The notes beneath the pieces were generated by a model. That model was not told the origin of the DNA. It saw only the letters and a list, made by a program, of their open reading frames with translations, and did not search any database. The position numbers were made by a program, and so were the translations under genes. Shown in pieces: positions 1 through 11,049 of a DNA stretch of 64,000 nt (position 1 is the first letter of the stretch; each line of letters opens with the position of its first letter). Origin of the DNA: Lineus longissimus (taxonomy: Eukaryota; Nemertea; Pilidiophora; Heteronemertea; Lineidae). The DNA is taken from NCBI RefSeq assembly GCF_910592395.1, contig NC_088323.1, positions 6,696,001 to 6,760,000 on the forward strand. The letters are read 5' to 3'.

Positions 1-353
1 TTATCAAGGCCAGACATTGAAGTGGATGAACACTTGCGCTGGATCAACAAAGGACTTCATTTCTTTGCACGTTCGACCCAATAAGATATGCTGGTGTCAA
101 ATCATTTCTCTTTGTTTCAGTCATTGTCAGAAGGAGCATCACTTTACTAGTCCTGGCATGCGCACTTGACTTATTTGCTTGCCACAAACTCGAATCCAAT
201 CGTGTTCCAAGTACTGACACTATCAACGCCGAGTTACCACATGCAGATGTACGTACATGTTATATGTGGGCAGCGCTGTAGCAGACCTGGCTGTGTAAGG
301 CTTGTAGCATTTCTGCTTTCAATGACCAATAACTGGAGTTGTGTGTTTTTCAG

Positions 354-1427
354 AGGTGCTCTGATCAAACCGTGGATATTCACCGAAATCAAGGAGAAGA
401 GAATCTGGGATATTTCCTCCTCTGAACGATTCGACATGTTGAAAGATTTCTCAAACTATGGTCTTGAGCACTGGGGCTCTGATACACAGGGTGTCGAGAC
501 TGTTAGGCGGTTTCTACTGGAGTGGCTGTCATTCCTTCACAGGTAAGTCTGGCAGCCGGTCAACCCATTCTAAATTCAGAGATCATGTGATCTTTCTCAA
601 AACAGAATCAGCTGTGGCGAAAATGTATCCATCTGTTGGAGTGGGGTAGTGGAAACATCAGCACTTGTAAAGAGTTTTTTTTGTTATAGTGTCACCCCCA
701 ATGAAAGGGCCAGCCAGATTTGGCTTATGAGACACTCTTTCCTTCCAAACTCCTATCTCTAATGCCAGGCACCTGGCGAGAAGGCAGTTTGTACCCTATA
801 TTTAACTAGCCGGCAGCTAACCAACCACCTGCATCGGAAAGAGCTACCAACGTGGCTTGAACTTATAACCTTCTGTTTATGAGGCAGATGCCTTAACCAC
901 TAAGCCATTGGGAGGATCTACCTGGAGGGTGAGGTTAAGTCTCATCTTAATCTTCTGATTTGTTAGGTACATCCCTGTTGGCGTGTTGGAGCAAGTTCCG
1001 CAGAAGATCAACCACCGTCCGCCGCGCTACCTCGGCAGGAATGACCTTGAGACGCTCATGGCCAGCGAGAACTGTGGCGATTGGGTCAAAATCAGGTGGG
1101 TTCTTATGTATACAACATGTCAACATGATGCTGGGAACTAACATGCTTTATAACAATCGAGCCCTGGGATTGACATGTCAACATGTTGACATGAAATGCT
1201 AGGAACTAACATGCTTTATAACAATCGAGCCCTGGGATTTAAAATGAAAGGACTGAGAAGCAGCTCTCAGAGAGGATAAAAACTAATTACCAAATGATTA
1301 ATCAACTCTCTATGAAATAAAAACTAGCTTGATGCATTACCATCTGCTTTTCAGTGAGATGTTGCTGGGACCGGTGCATGACGATTTCACCTTCCTGCCG
1401 AAGCACAAGGCAAACTCATATAGATAG
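354..1427 (+). CDS. DUS3L: tRNA-dihydrouridine(47) synthase DUS3L, C-terminal part
   Basis: Last three exons: 354..542, 967..1095 and 1355..1427 (TAG). Phases agree at both junctions (split Arg codon, split Ser codon), giving 129 residues. The first exon begins [14 protein letters not shown], the end of the flavin-binding TIM barrel, and runs into [13 protein letters not shown]. The second and third exons carry the helical domain ([27 protein letters not shown]) and the tail [21 protein letters not shown]. All match the C-terminus of animal DUS3L closely. The family reduces uridine 47 in the variable loop of cytosolic tRNAs to dihydrouridine, using FMN and NADPH. The catalytic core and zinc-finger N-terminus lie upstream of the window. 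Bases 1-353 are intron. Intron 1 of this part contains a reverse-oriented SINE. Confidence 0.93.
685..915 (-). repeat. tRNA-derived SINE, family 1
   Basis: The reverse complement begins with a tRNA-like head (GGCTTAGTGGTTAAGGC, an A-box match) and ends in a body containing GCCCTTTCATTGGGGGTGACA. A second copy lies in the opposite orientation at 18199..18421, with a body fragment at 18440..18530. It sits in an intron of DUS3L. This copy's B-box is degraded. Confidence 0.7.
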
Positions 1428-1677
1428 TAATACTTACTAACGAGATGGTATTTCTAGTAGGACTATCTGGTGCAATTATTACCAGTGGAAAGTGACTGTC
1501 TTCATCGTAGAGAACTCTAAATGGAAGACACACGAATAACTGGTACAAGTTGCTCCAAAATGACATTCAGAACTTACATGGAACAATTTCACCTAATTGT
1601 ATTTTTGTACATCCAAGATGGAGGGATCTATTCATTTAAGATATATCTTTTTACTTGTGAATGCTACTTGAGGCTCT

Positions 1678-1820
1678 GTCCCGGGTTTTTCAATACAAGT
1701 TTTGTCACTAACACTGGTGTTAACTTGACTTGGTGTTAAGTCTTAGGGCTTAACTGAAGAAGATAACACCACGTTAAGTTAACATTGGCATCAGTGACAA
1801 CATTTGTATCGAATGACCTT
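1678..1820. repeat. Palindromic MITE, family B
   Basis: Imperfect inverted repeat. The left arm reads AAGTTTTGTCACTAACACTG and GTGTTAACTTGACTTGG; the right arm is the complementary ACGTTAAGTTAACATTGGC and CAGTGACAACATTTGT. Similar copies lie at 14270..14428, 24907..25125 and 49975..50115. The better copies end in GGGCC(C/T)GG-type termini. It lies in the 3' UTR or just downstream of DUS3L. Confidence 0.6.
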
Positions 1821-1893
1821 GGCCAGAAGCGAACTGATGCACAGACTTTATGGTGAAATATATTTGTGATGTATTCAGGACTAATGCATTTCA

Positions 1894-1899
1894 AATAAA
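1894..1899 (+). terminator. Polyadenylation signal, probable DUS3L 3' end
   Basis: AATAAA on the plus strand about 470 bases after the DUS3L stop codon; the first canonical hexamer I found there. Position only; cleavage is not proven. Confidence 0.45.
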
Positions 1900-2250
1900 T
1901 TTGAGATATTGGTAATTTGTGTTTCTGTGTTACTGTTCTATGCAATGACTTTTGTTGTCTTCAATGGTTCAATAGACGTGTGCTGTACGAATGCGCGCAT
2001 TGTCGAGGTGGCACTACACAGTGCGGAGGACGGTGTCAAGGGCAGCGTCAAATAGGCCCCCAGCAACAGACACAAGGCAATGTTTCATTACCTACCAAGA
2101 CCAAATCATACATCACAGGCACCATAATCTATACATCTCTGGGTTCGTATGAATCCAGAGAAGTGGCAGCTACACATCTTTTTCCCTTTGTAAGGTCTTC
2201 TGACGCATTCGGGCAAAATAACCACAACCATAATTTTGTCACAATTGAAT

Positions 2251-2256
2251 TTTATT
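2251..2256 (-). terminator. Polyadenylation signal for a minus-strand transcript
   Basis: TTTATT on the plus strand reads AATAAA on the minus strand. It lies about 90 bases past the stop of the open frame at 2344..2766. I found no closer minus-strand AATAAA after the MOB4 stop at 3579, so it could serve either a long MOB4 3' UTR or a separate small gene. Confidence 0.4.
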
Positions 2257-2343
2257 AAGAGGTTTATATACACAATAAATAATACAGTACGTAAAAATAA
2301 CATGCAAACAGAAGAGCTGTTCAAAGACACTTTTCAATTTTAA

Positions 2344-2766
2344 TCATACTACTGATAAGATTATACGGGCATGGTCGTTCAAAGCTCGCACCAACTCGAC
2401 ACGTGCTATCTTGTTGTCGTATATTCCCAAGGAAGTTGGCCAAGATGTCTCTAGTCTACGAGACACTTCACAAACAAACTTCTCTCCCCCGGGAGTAAAG
2501 TCAAAATACGCAACAGAGTAAATAACAAGAGGATCCCGATGTTTTAAATCAAGACGATTTAATCCAAGATGATAACACGAATTCTGTTGCAATGACACTT
2601 TTCCTGTGATTACCAAGATATTGAGAAATGGTCGACAATGCAGATAACCGTACCATCCAAAGGAGAAACTTGCAAATTTCAATTTAGGCATTCCATGTGT
2701 GGAACACTGAGGACAAACATAACAGCTCTCCGTCATTGATACACAAGATACAACTGTATATAACAT
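2344..2766 (-). CDS. Unassigned minus-strand open frame (possible terminal exon)
   Basis: A 140-codon frame between DUS3L and MOB4. I do not recognise the family. It contains one CPQC pair and an aromatic stretch (FGWYGYLHC). A possible splice acceptor (ATATACAG) lies just inside the first ATG, and a minus-strand AATAAA follows the stop by about 90 bases, so it could be the last exon of a gene. It may equally be chance open frame inside a long MOB4 3' UTR. About 1 kb of DNA between it and MOB4 shows no further exon. Confidence 0.2.
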   Translation of the reverse strand: MLYTVVSCVSMTESCYVCPQCSTHGMPKLKFASFSFGWYGYLHCRPFLNILVITGKVSLQQNSCYHLGLNRLDLKHRDPLVIYSVAYFDFTPGGEKFVCEVSRRLETSWPTSLGIYDNKIARVELVRALNDHARIILSVV

Positions 2767-2900
2767 TACAGAACCAACCTCTGCTTATAGTCTACATTTT
2801 TGTTATTCTGCGGTCGAGCGAATTTCACCAAGATAATATTCTGCACGCCAACAACCACAGACTCAATGCTCCAGTCTATCACTGCCTTAGGTCGAGATGA

Positions 2901-3100
2901 TAGGGCCGTTTAGACGACAGGCGAAAAGACCGCATTCGGATCGAATCTGGATGAATCCGGATTAAAACCACCCAAGGCGATGGTACCTTTTTAGTCCGGA
3001 TGCAACCACATTGATCCGGATCTTTTTGCGTTTACACGACGAAAAATTAATCCGGATTCGGGACGCATCCGGATTTTTTCGCGTCGTCTAAACGGCCCTA
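2901..3100. mobile_element. 200-bp palindromic MITE with 18-bp terminal inverted repeats
   Basis: The left end TAGGGCCGTTTAGACGAC is perfectly complementary to the right end GTCGTCTAAACGGCCCTA. The ends include TA, consistent with a TA target duplication. The interior repeats ATCCGGAT-type motifs in both orientations. No coding capacity. The perfect TIR suggests recent activity. Confidence 0.8.
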
Positions 3101-3578
3101 ATATGTCAATGATGGTCACTGGGCACACAGTGGGACACATCTGTAATCATACCTATGTATCTACTTATAAGACTAGAGAATAACTTTGTATTATTGTAAC
3201 TGTGAAGATTCAACAAAACAGTATGATGAATAAATAGCTGAACAGTGCTTTTTGGTCCAACTTCTTTGCACGAATATTCATGCTTTTCAGGTTCCCAAAT
3301 ATTCATAGCTCCTGGGCCATGTGCTAAGGATAATGCTATTCTGGTTCCAAAGAGTTGTTCCCCTATAATCCTTGTCGGAAAAAACAAAAGGGAAAGTCAA
3401 AGTGACGCAGTTCCAACCTCAAGTATCATGGATTCGATTCCCTCTTCAGCGGTATTGAAAGGTAGCTGCTCAGATGTTTCACATTTAGAGAGGTTGTTGC
3501 ACATTTAGAGTCAAAGCTCGATAAGCATTGCTCTTCCACCTGAGGCTCCTTAAACATCACTCTCCAGGCAGATATTGC

Positions 3579-6500
3579 TCAAGCGTCGCTCTCCCCCGCC
3601 GACTCCAGCTGCTGCTCCTCCAAGATGGGCACGATGAGATTATCTTTCGACATTAGATTGTACTTCATGACGAACGTCGTGAACCTCTTACACAGGGCAG
3701 TCTCGTTCTGCAAAGAAACAAATTCTGGTTAGAAGGGAAATCGGTTTGAGAGCAAGAAAACGACTACGCACAACCTTGTTGTTCCTCCTTCGACTAGAAC
3801 ACACAAGAAGCCGTTGCGGTGTTGTGGCTCGGATCTCAACTAGCAGTCAAGATGACCCTGGTTTGATCCTCTCTGTCAGCGTGAGACTGTAGGCAGGTCT
3901 CTTCGTCAAAAATAACTCGCCTCTCTCCACCCAGGTGTATAGATGGGCACAGAATTTTTCATATCCTTCTTGCAAAAGATACTTAGTTGACTCTAGAATG
4001 TGACCAGATCACATTGACCAAAAGACAGTGGTGTTGCACAACGCTGGATTATCTTATATTAATTAGGGTAGGCCTAACTAATGCTGAAGAAACAGGGTAT
4101 AACTCTTTAACGCTGTCAACTAAAGCCTGCTGCCCAGGGCTGTGATACATTATTATTATTTGTGATCACACTATTACAGTTTCATGAAAAGAGGTCAGCC
4201 AAGTACCCTTGGCCAGATCTATCTCAAAAACACTTCACCTGAAAATGTTTTCAAAATAGCCCCACTACAGCATCAGTTGCATACTTACCTCGTATTCATC
4301 AAATATCTGTTTATGATGGAAGTAAGCGTGAGAGAAGATGCGATAGACTCGACGACAAACTGATCCTAGTTTTGCTACGGATGACTCCTTTATACTCACT
4401 CTGGAATAGAAAACATGAGAAAGGGTTAACATAACAAGGATTTCAAGATATTTCCTCTTTGAAATTTCAAGCTACAGATTGAAATAAAATTAGACAATCC
4501 ATCTTGCAAACAGAATCGTCTTGTGTTTCTGTGAGATCATAGTCAAAATTCTGGCAACAATCAGGTTACCGTCTTACCATACTTTGAAAATCAGAAGAGT
4601 TCTTCTGGCTCTTCAGGTTGCATTCACATGTGCATCAATTCTAACATTGAATCAGTGAAGTACTAAACTTTACCTGCTTGGGAAATATTTGTTACTGTTG
4701 AGTAAGCAGGCAGCACCATCTAGAGTATGACGCGTGTAGTCAATTGCCGGACACTGAAATAGAAATTTGTGATCAGTGAAACATTAGAGTCTGCCCCTGT
4801 AAACTTGAAAACTATATGGCCTGCTCAGTTAAAGTTGGTGCCTGTCACATTTGGATCAACGTGAGTTTGGTAGGTTGCCCAACTGGCCCCTTGACTTGAA
4901 GTCTTAACATTGACCACTTGAATGAAAACTGTATGATTCTTGCCGTTAAAGAATGCCACTTGCACTTTTTTGGACAAATTTCTACCCTTATCTCTCAGTT
5001 TTCAGAGAAATTATGAGCACGAGTACAAATAGAGTAAATTTCTAAATTCATTTTTTCCAACTGAACTCTGACAATCTGTCAATGAATAAGTGGGTCTCAT
5101 CAATAAGGATGAGGATAAGATCACCTCATCAGAGCAAAGGACTGGTCTCTCACCTCTTTAGGAGTTTTATGCGCTGCACATAGAAATATCCATTGTTCTG
5201 TGGCGGTCATCTGGGTACAGGTCTCAGGGTTACAGTCCTGTTGTAACCTCACGGCCAGTCCATTCAATTCCATACAAAATTGCCTGGAAAGAGGTTCGAA
5301 CGGTTAAATGATAAAGAAGTAAACCAGTGTGATTCTTTTTAACTGGAAGGGGAATAAGTGCAATGGGAAGGGCAGGGGAAGCCCTGGTTCCTATGCAGAT
5401 TGTTAGAAACCACAAGACAATTTTCTGAAATCTTTTTAAAGGGGTACGCCAATGGCAGTGGGTCAGGAAAGTAGGTTGAATGTAGGTTTGAATTTGGATC
5501 TGAAAGGCAATAAATTCTCCTCAAAATTCTATAACGCTCCGGATTTTCAACAGCACTAAACAATATGTACCTGAGGTGCCAAAACCAGAGAGTGACTGTA
5601 CTGCCATCCAGCATAACAGGATCCTCTTCACATGCCATCACCCACAACTCATTAATCCACAACAGCGTCAAAATCAACACACTTCACACAACACACTTCA
5701 TACTAAGGTCCTATGAATCTTTACTCGGGGCAATCATGAGCCTTCTTCTAAGCACCATTCATCTTGTTACATGTACTAGAAGACTGGAGATGTTTTATTC
5801 AAAGCTACTCTGATCCGAATGAGATGAGCCATAACTTTCAAATAAGCCCACTAGTAATAGACCCCCACAATGTAAGCAATGCTTTAGTATAGCACGTTCA
5901 GTAAACTGGTTCCCCATGAACACTCACTTGTACATATCAGATATTTGACCATTGAATCGCGCAACACTGCACACGAGCCTTTCAAAACTACTTGATCACA
6001 ACACGGTCACGACTGAATGGTCTCTTATTGAGGTCATGGTCTCGGATTATTTGCATTCACCTAGCTGACAATATGCATGGGCCACCGACGGACAAAGAAT
6101 GACTCCAATCAGGGGGAACCTGACCTCTTAAAGAATATCATTTCATAATTTAAATATGTTCTCAATTCACATTTTTTCCCTTAATCGTAATGGGTGAACC
6201 CCAAGAATAGGCCTATGACATGTATGATAATAAATAACTCAACTCAACTTGATATATTCTTTTAGCACAAAATTATTCAAGTGCTTTAAAACAATAAATG
6301 CAGCATTTTATGAAAATCTTCTCTTTACCTGAGATGTTCATACTTCCATACCCCTTCATCCTGACCTTCTGGTGGATTAAGGATCTCATCGATGTTGGAG
6401 AAATCTCTTCGTATCGCTTGTTGGATGAACTGCTGGACGGCGAGGGTGCTGTCCATTTCATCAAACGACTCATCGGGCCATTTGCACCAGTTCTGAGAAA

Positions 6501-7763
6501 GTAAACAAGGATCAAAGATTTTTACAGAAGTTATGGTCACAAATATCACAAGTACAGTCATCTCTTTCAGCCTGTGGTGTCCCTGGCGGTTGTGACATTA
6601 GTCTTCACTCACAATACTACAATCAAGATGTACAGACCGGGGGAGCTGGCGGTACGTACCCATAAGTCTTTGCGGTAGTCTCGCGCGTACCGGATATAAC
6701 CTATCAAGCTTTTCTCCTTCAGAGAAATACTGCGTTGCGCTCAACTGCCAATTATGCATTAGTCTGGTGGACACGAGGTTGGCCTTAAACTTGCTTGAAA
6801 TCGAAAATTTGGACAACACACGTGAACTACAGCGCAAACGGCAGCATTCTGACATATAGAAACATGTGGTCTGATTCTATTTTTACTTGTCACTAAGTGA
6901 TCACGCATCCAACCTCGTATGCAGGGTAATGTGGCTTTCTCATTGGTCGAACGTTAATTTTGTTCACAGCCTTTTATAAGGCACTTGAGCGCAACGCAGT
7001 ATTTCTCTGAAGGAGAAAAGCTTGATGGGTTATATCCAGTACGCGCGAGACTACCGCAAAGACTTATGGGTACGTACCGCCAGCTCCCCCGGTCGGTACA
7101 TCTTGATTGTAGTATACACTTGTCATGGATTGCCAGCCGGTCATCTTCTCATTGGATTATTAAGAAATTTATACCAAACCTGAGGTCCCTGTGGACCTTT
7201 TCGAAAAAGACAAACAAGGCCCAAATGTTGGGTGTCTTGGACATACAGTGAAGGGCCACACTCTGACACTGCTCATCGTCTTTTTGTGGCAAGGCACGCA
7301 TTCTTATGTCTGTCGCTGGCTCTGATAGTGATAGGAAACTAAGGAAGTCATTATTTGGAACCACGCCTGCGACGATCATGATGCGACAGTCGTAATGCGC
7401 GCCTTGCCATGCACCACAGGCTACTTGAGCTTTCTAAATAAAGATCACGTGTGGGGAAATACAATAGGGTGGGATAGTGTTGAACGTTATGACTGATCAT
7501 GATCCGGATACACAGTTAGGCACAGCTTCAGGCTTGGGGTCTTGTAGAAGTTTGAGTTTGACATTTTTGTAAAAATAGTTGGTCACTGAAATGATGCTAG
7601 CTCGAGAATGAATTCATTGATTACAATGAAAATTGGCACACATATACTTGAGACCATGCTCTTTGGCACTGTAGTGATAAGAAATCGTTAAAAAGGTCCG
7701 AACCGTAGTTTTATTGCCTGATCTGTTCCTCCTCAAAACTGCAGTAGCATCGGCCATCTTCAT
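3579..7763 (-). CDS. MOB4: MOB4/phocein, MOB-family kinase-complex adaptor
   Basis: Six exons read leftward: 7704..7763, 6329..6492, 5154..5283, 4674..4753, 4289..4400 and 3579..3707. They total 675 bases, giving 224 residues against about 225 in vertebrates, with every phase consistent. The protein starts [16 protein letters not shown] and matches phocein throughout, including [46 protein letters not shown] and [18 protein letters not shown]. The zinc-site residues of MOB proteins are present: C92, C97, H169 and H174. MOB4 is a core subunit of STRIPAK (striatin-PP2A-kinase) complexes, which restrain Hippo-type kinases and act in membrane trafficking. The start at 7763 gives the length and N-terminus of relatives, although the frame stays open upstream. 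Intron 1 holds a 502-bp foldback element. The stop is at 3579..3581. Confidence 0.97.
6614..7115. mobile_element. Foldback element with 131-bp inverted repeats in MOB4 intron 1
   Basis: Left arm 6614..6744 and right arm 6985..7115 are the same length and near-complementary, with only scattered differences, around a 240-bp spacer. The arms contain GAGAAATACTGCGTTGCGCT or its complement and end in ATACTAC/GTAGTAT. Open frames in the arms are mirror images of each other and do not resemble a transposase. It looks like a non-autonomous foldback transposon. Confidence 0.75.
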
Positions 7764-7971
7764 TTTTTCCTGAAGAAAGCGATATCTGTGATTGGTCAAA
7801 ATTATTTTATTTAGTTTTTTCTTAAATAAATTGTCACCTACTAAAAATGAAATATGAAATAAACAAGCTTTCGATTACACATATGTCCTACTAAAGGACT
7901 TACATATTTGTAATTTGCTTTAAAGTGGATCTCACCGTGATGAAATTTGCCCTTGACCTCCAAAAATCAAC
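7764..7971. promoter_or_regulatory. Bidirectional MOB4/PYM1 promoter interval
   Basis: Only 208 bases separate the divergent start codons of MOB4 (minus) and PYM1 (plus). Both 5' UTRs and both core promoters must fit here unless a UTR exon lies elsewhere. No TATA box is convincing. Both genes are constitutively used housekeeping factors, which suits a shared promoter. Confidence 0.6.
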
Positions 7972-9398
7972 ATGGCGGCGAATGTCTCACGAGAAGGCGT
8001 TGTGCGTGATGAAAAAGGTAGAATTCTCAGCATTCCTACAATATTAATGCAAATAAACAACTCCATGATGTTGATCAGATCAATACCTTTCCAAAAATGT
8101 ATACTTTTGTGGGGTTTAATCGATTATCCTTCGTGTAATTGGCGTTATTATCTCCAAATGTCCAGAAAAAGCTGCACCCGTAATTCGACAGGTCCCCAAA
8201 TACCTCACTTTGTTATGTTGGATATAGGAAGAAAAATATCGTTCCGAGCGCATGAAATGTGTTAAATTGTTGCATATGCCATTATTCTGTAGGAAGACAC
8301 AGGCCTTACTTGCCCTTAGCAGTCTTTTTGGGTAAAAGGGTATAGTGGCGCCCTCTACGCCCAGGGTACGATGGCACGGCGACTGCCGGGGGTACGGTGG
8401 CACGGCGATTCCCAGGGTACGGTGGCACGGCACAGCACCTTTCTAAATATGCTGAGACCAAGTACTGGTTAGGTCTTCGGCATTCTTAACATTGGGTGCA
8501 ACAATACATTTATGAAAGATCTGTCTTCAGCTTCTTATCCCTGTCCAATTTCCCTTCCAGGCGACATGTATCTGCCTGCTACTCAACGACCAGACGGTAC
8601 GTGGAGGAAGCCAATACGTGTCAAAGATGGCTACGTGCCTCAGGAGGAGATGCCTGTGTAAGTACATTGGAACCTCCCTTAATGGACACCTCTCTATTGA
8701 GGACACCCTCTTTATTACTTTCCCAAATTGTGTCCATTCAATTTGAAAGGTTTCAGGGCGGACCGGGGTTAAAGTGTAAAGTCAGCTGATAATCTATGTA
8801 GTACTCAGTAGTAGTAGTGTATGTGAAACTAAAAACCCCAAACTTTAACTTTTTAACAAAGGTAACTTACAAAACTTTCCTTGTTGCTTGCATTCTTTAA
8901 TAAGTCACACTTATTTCTTCCTATTATTTCAGCTATGAGAATAAAGGTGTTCAGTGGTTGAAGAGTAAGCCGGCATGCCCTGGCTTACCCGTTGGATATA
9001 CTCAATTGGATGTTGCTGGACAAAGCGGTACGGCCAGTAGCACGGCTAATATGTCGAAGTCGGCGAAAAAGAATGCGAAACGAAAAGAGAAAAAGAAACA
9101 ACAAAAACCGGAGGAGGAGGATGATGTAACGGCTATAACGAGTGTGCTAGAAAAAGCCAAGATTGGCTACAAAGGACCAAAACCACCATCACAGGAACGG
9201 GACGACGGCCCGAAAGACCCCGAGAAAAAACTGAAAAGTCTCCGTAAGAAACTCAGACAAATTGAAGACTTGGAGGAAAAAATACAAAGTGGTGCGCTGC
9301 CAAATCCCGAAAAAGAACAATTGGCCAAGATATCGAAAAAACAGCAAATACTCGATGAAATTGAGGTCTTGATACGACTTGAATTGTTGGCGGAATAA
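7972..9398 (+). CDS. PYM1: PYM1, partner of Y14 and Mago (WIBG)
   Basis: Three exons: 7972..8017, 8561..8657 and 8933..9398 (TAA), totalling 609 bases and 202 residues against 204 in human. Phases match at both junctions. Exon 2 encodes the conserved N-terminal Mago-Y14 binding motif, about residues 17-54: [14 protein letters not shown] followed by [17 protein letters not shown]. The middle is a lysine-rich segment ([17 protein letters not shown]). The C-terminus is a charged coiled coil ([19 protein letters not shown]) that in the family contacts the small ribosomal subunit. PYM removes exon junction complexes from spliced mRNA during early translation. The short first exon carries the ATG 208 bases from the divergent MOB4 start. 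Intron 2 begins with a MITE only five bases into the intron. Confidence 0.95.
8663..8760 (-). mobile_element. Family A MITE, partial copy abutting the PYM1 exon 2 donor
   Basis: Starts TACATTGGAACCTCCC, the family A terminal repeat, at intron position +6 directly after GTAAG, then runs through CACCTCTCTATTGAGGACA and degrades near 8760. Family A ends are TACAGT(A/G)GAACCTC and GAGGTTC(C/T)ACTGTA, with the inner motif CTCTCTATTAAGGACA repeated in both orientations. About 16 copies lie in this window. Confidence 0.75.
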
Positions 9399-9867
9399 CA
9401 TGATAACTTAAAGAATTTGCCGTTTTAATACTTGTCTGACTCTGATGCATGTTTTTGTGCAACGTTTACATGTGCTTAGAACAATGTCTGGATCCTTTTT
9501 TCTTAGAAACTACCGTATTACATGAAATGTTGCATGCTATTTGAAAAATTATTTGAAAAGTTTTTGGTTCTTTTTTCGATTATTGCATCAAGAATTGTTG
9601 TGCAAAGTTTCCTGTTTCAAATTCATGTAAGGTGAAATAAGGAAACGGGAACAAGAGCAACACCACAACAGTTAACCAGCTTAAAGTTGAGTCTGGGAGT
9701 GTCATCAGTTAAATGACATTTGTAAAGTTCGAACAGATAAATGTTGGGTTTTTTCTCATTCACTGTGAGTCTGTACTCATTACTGCCAAGATCTCGGAGG
9801 TTGAGGTGAAAGTGATCATGTTTTGATAGGTAAGTGTCTTGTCAGATTTGTTGCGAGGCTTAAAAAG

Positions 9868-9906
9868 ATCGTCGTCATTGTCATTGTCATCATAATCATC
9901 ATCATT
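9868..9906 (+). repeat. TCA-rich microsatellite in the PYM1 3' region
   Basis: Short run of GTCATTGTCATCATAATCAT-type triplets between the PYM1 stop and its likely polyadenylation signal. Non-coding. Confidence 0.55.
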
Positions 9907-10078
9907 GCGGTATCATTAATAAGCCACTACAGATTATATTTTTCCCTGAAAAGGTACGTGATTCGTTGGGTAGCAAATCCATGTTTCTGTCTCTAGACCT
10001 CATTATCAGAATGTGAAATCTTTTCATCATCGTCTTCATGGCATGTCTTAAATATACTAATAAGTTATTTTCAGTTTG

Positions 10079-10084
10079 AATAAA
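10079..10084 (+). terminator. Polyadenylation signal, probable PYM1 3' end
   Basis: AATAAA inside GAATAAAAAAATTAAATG, about 680 bases after the PYM1 stop. Nearby sequence is AT-rich, as expected of a 3' UTR. Confidence 0.4.
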
Positions 10085-10134
10085 AAAATTAAATGTTTTA
10101 CAAAAGTGTTGTGATTCTATCATGAATGTACGGG

Positions 10135-10220
10135 AAAGTCAAGTTGCCTTGACTGAGATACAAACCACATATCTTTGGATTGCTGGTCCACTGCTCTACC
10201 AGTCGAGCTACACGGAGGTT
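10135..10220 (-). repeat. tRNA-like sequence (SINE head or tRNA pseudogene)
   Basis: The reverse complement reads GTAGCTCGACTGGTAGAGC, an A-box/D-arm match, then an anticodon-arm-like GGACCAGCAATCC and a degraded B-box (GGTTTGTATCTC). It has no clear acceptor stem or intact T-loop, so a functional tRNA is unlikely. Confidence 0.45.
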
Positions 10221-10407
10221 CATCAATTTTCTTCACAGTGTGACACCATTATTGGAGCCGGAGACTTCTACGTCCATCTAACTCAACATGATTGGTCACA
10301 TACCATTTTATGTGTATCCATTCAAGTACAGTGGAGTCCTCCTGGGGAGGTCTAGAAGTCACTTGACCAATACCTGTATCCTTGCGGTGTCTTGAATGGG
10401 GTGCAAA

Positions 10408-10966
10408 AGGTGCTGAATCGGTCTTCATGAATCGCAGCGGCTCACTAGTGCCATCAAAAGGTGCCGAATCAGTCTTCATGAATCGTAGCGGCTCACTAGT
10501 GCCATCAAAAGGTGCTGAATCGGTCTTCATGAATTCGTTACGGCTCACTAGTGCCATCAAAAGGTGCCGAATCGGTCTTCATGAATCGTAGCGGCTCACT
10601 AGTGCCATCAAAAGGTGGCGAATCGGTCTTCATGAATCGTAGCGGCTCACTAGTGCCATCAAAAGGTGGCGAATCGGTCTTCATGAATCATAGCGGCTCA
10701 CGTGTGCCATCAAAAGGTGGCGAATCGGTCTTCATGAATCGTAGGGCTCACTAGTGCCATCAAAAGGTGCCGAATCGGTCTTCATGAATCGTAGCGGCTC
10801 ACTAGTGCCATCAAAAGGTGCCGGATCGGTCTTCATGAATCGTAGCGGCTCACTAGTGCCATCAAAAGGTGGCGAATCGGTCTTCATGAATCGTAGCGGC
10901 TCACTAGTGCCATCAAAAGGTGCCGAATCGGTCTTCATGAATCGTAGCGGCTCTCGTGTGCCATAA
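10408..10966. repeat. 51-bp minisatellite, 11 copies
   Basis: Eleven head-to-tail units of about 51 bases beginning GGTGCCGAATCGGTCTTCAT and ending near CACTAGTGCCATCAAAA, with variants GGTGCT/GGTGGC and a few one-base length changes. Because 51 is a multiple of three, long frames stay open on both strands (GAESVFMNRSGSLVPSK on plus, FMKTDSAPFDGTSEPLR on minus). One-base indels in units 3 and 7 shift the frame, and no promoter, start or splice context is evident, so I treat it as non-coding. Confidence 0.9.
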
Positions 10967-11049
10967 AAAAAAACCTCTGTGTCTGCGGTCGTGTTATACC
11001 CACACAAGGGATTCAGAGACGCGTCATGATCTTCAGACATATCCACTCG

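Noticed and set aside
10135-10220. A functional tRNA gene on the minus strand
   Set aside because: The D-arm is good but the T-arm/B-box is degraded and no acceptor stem pairs, so it is called tRNA-like only.
10382-10966. Frames of 67-104 codons in the 51-bp repeat array as a repeat-protein gene
   Set aside because: Openness on both strands follows from a unit length divisible by three. One-base indels break the frame and there is no promoter or splice context.
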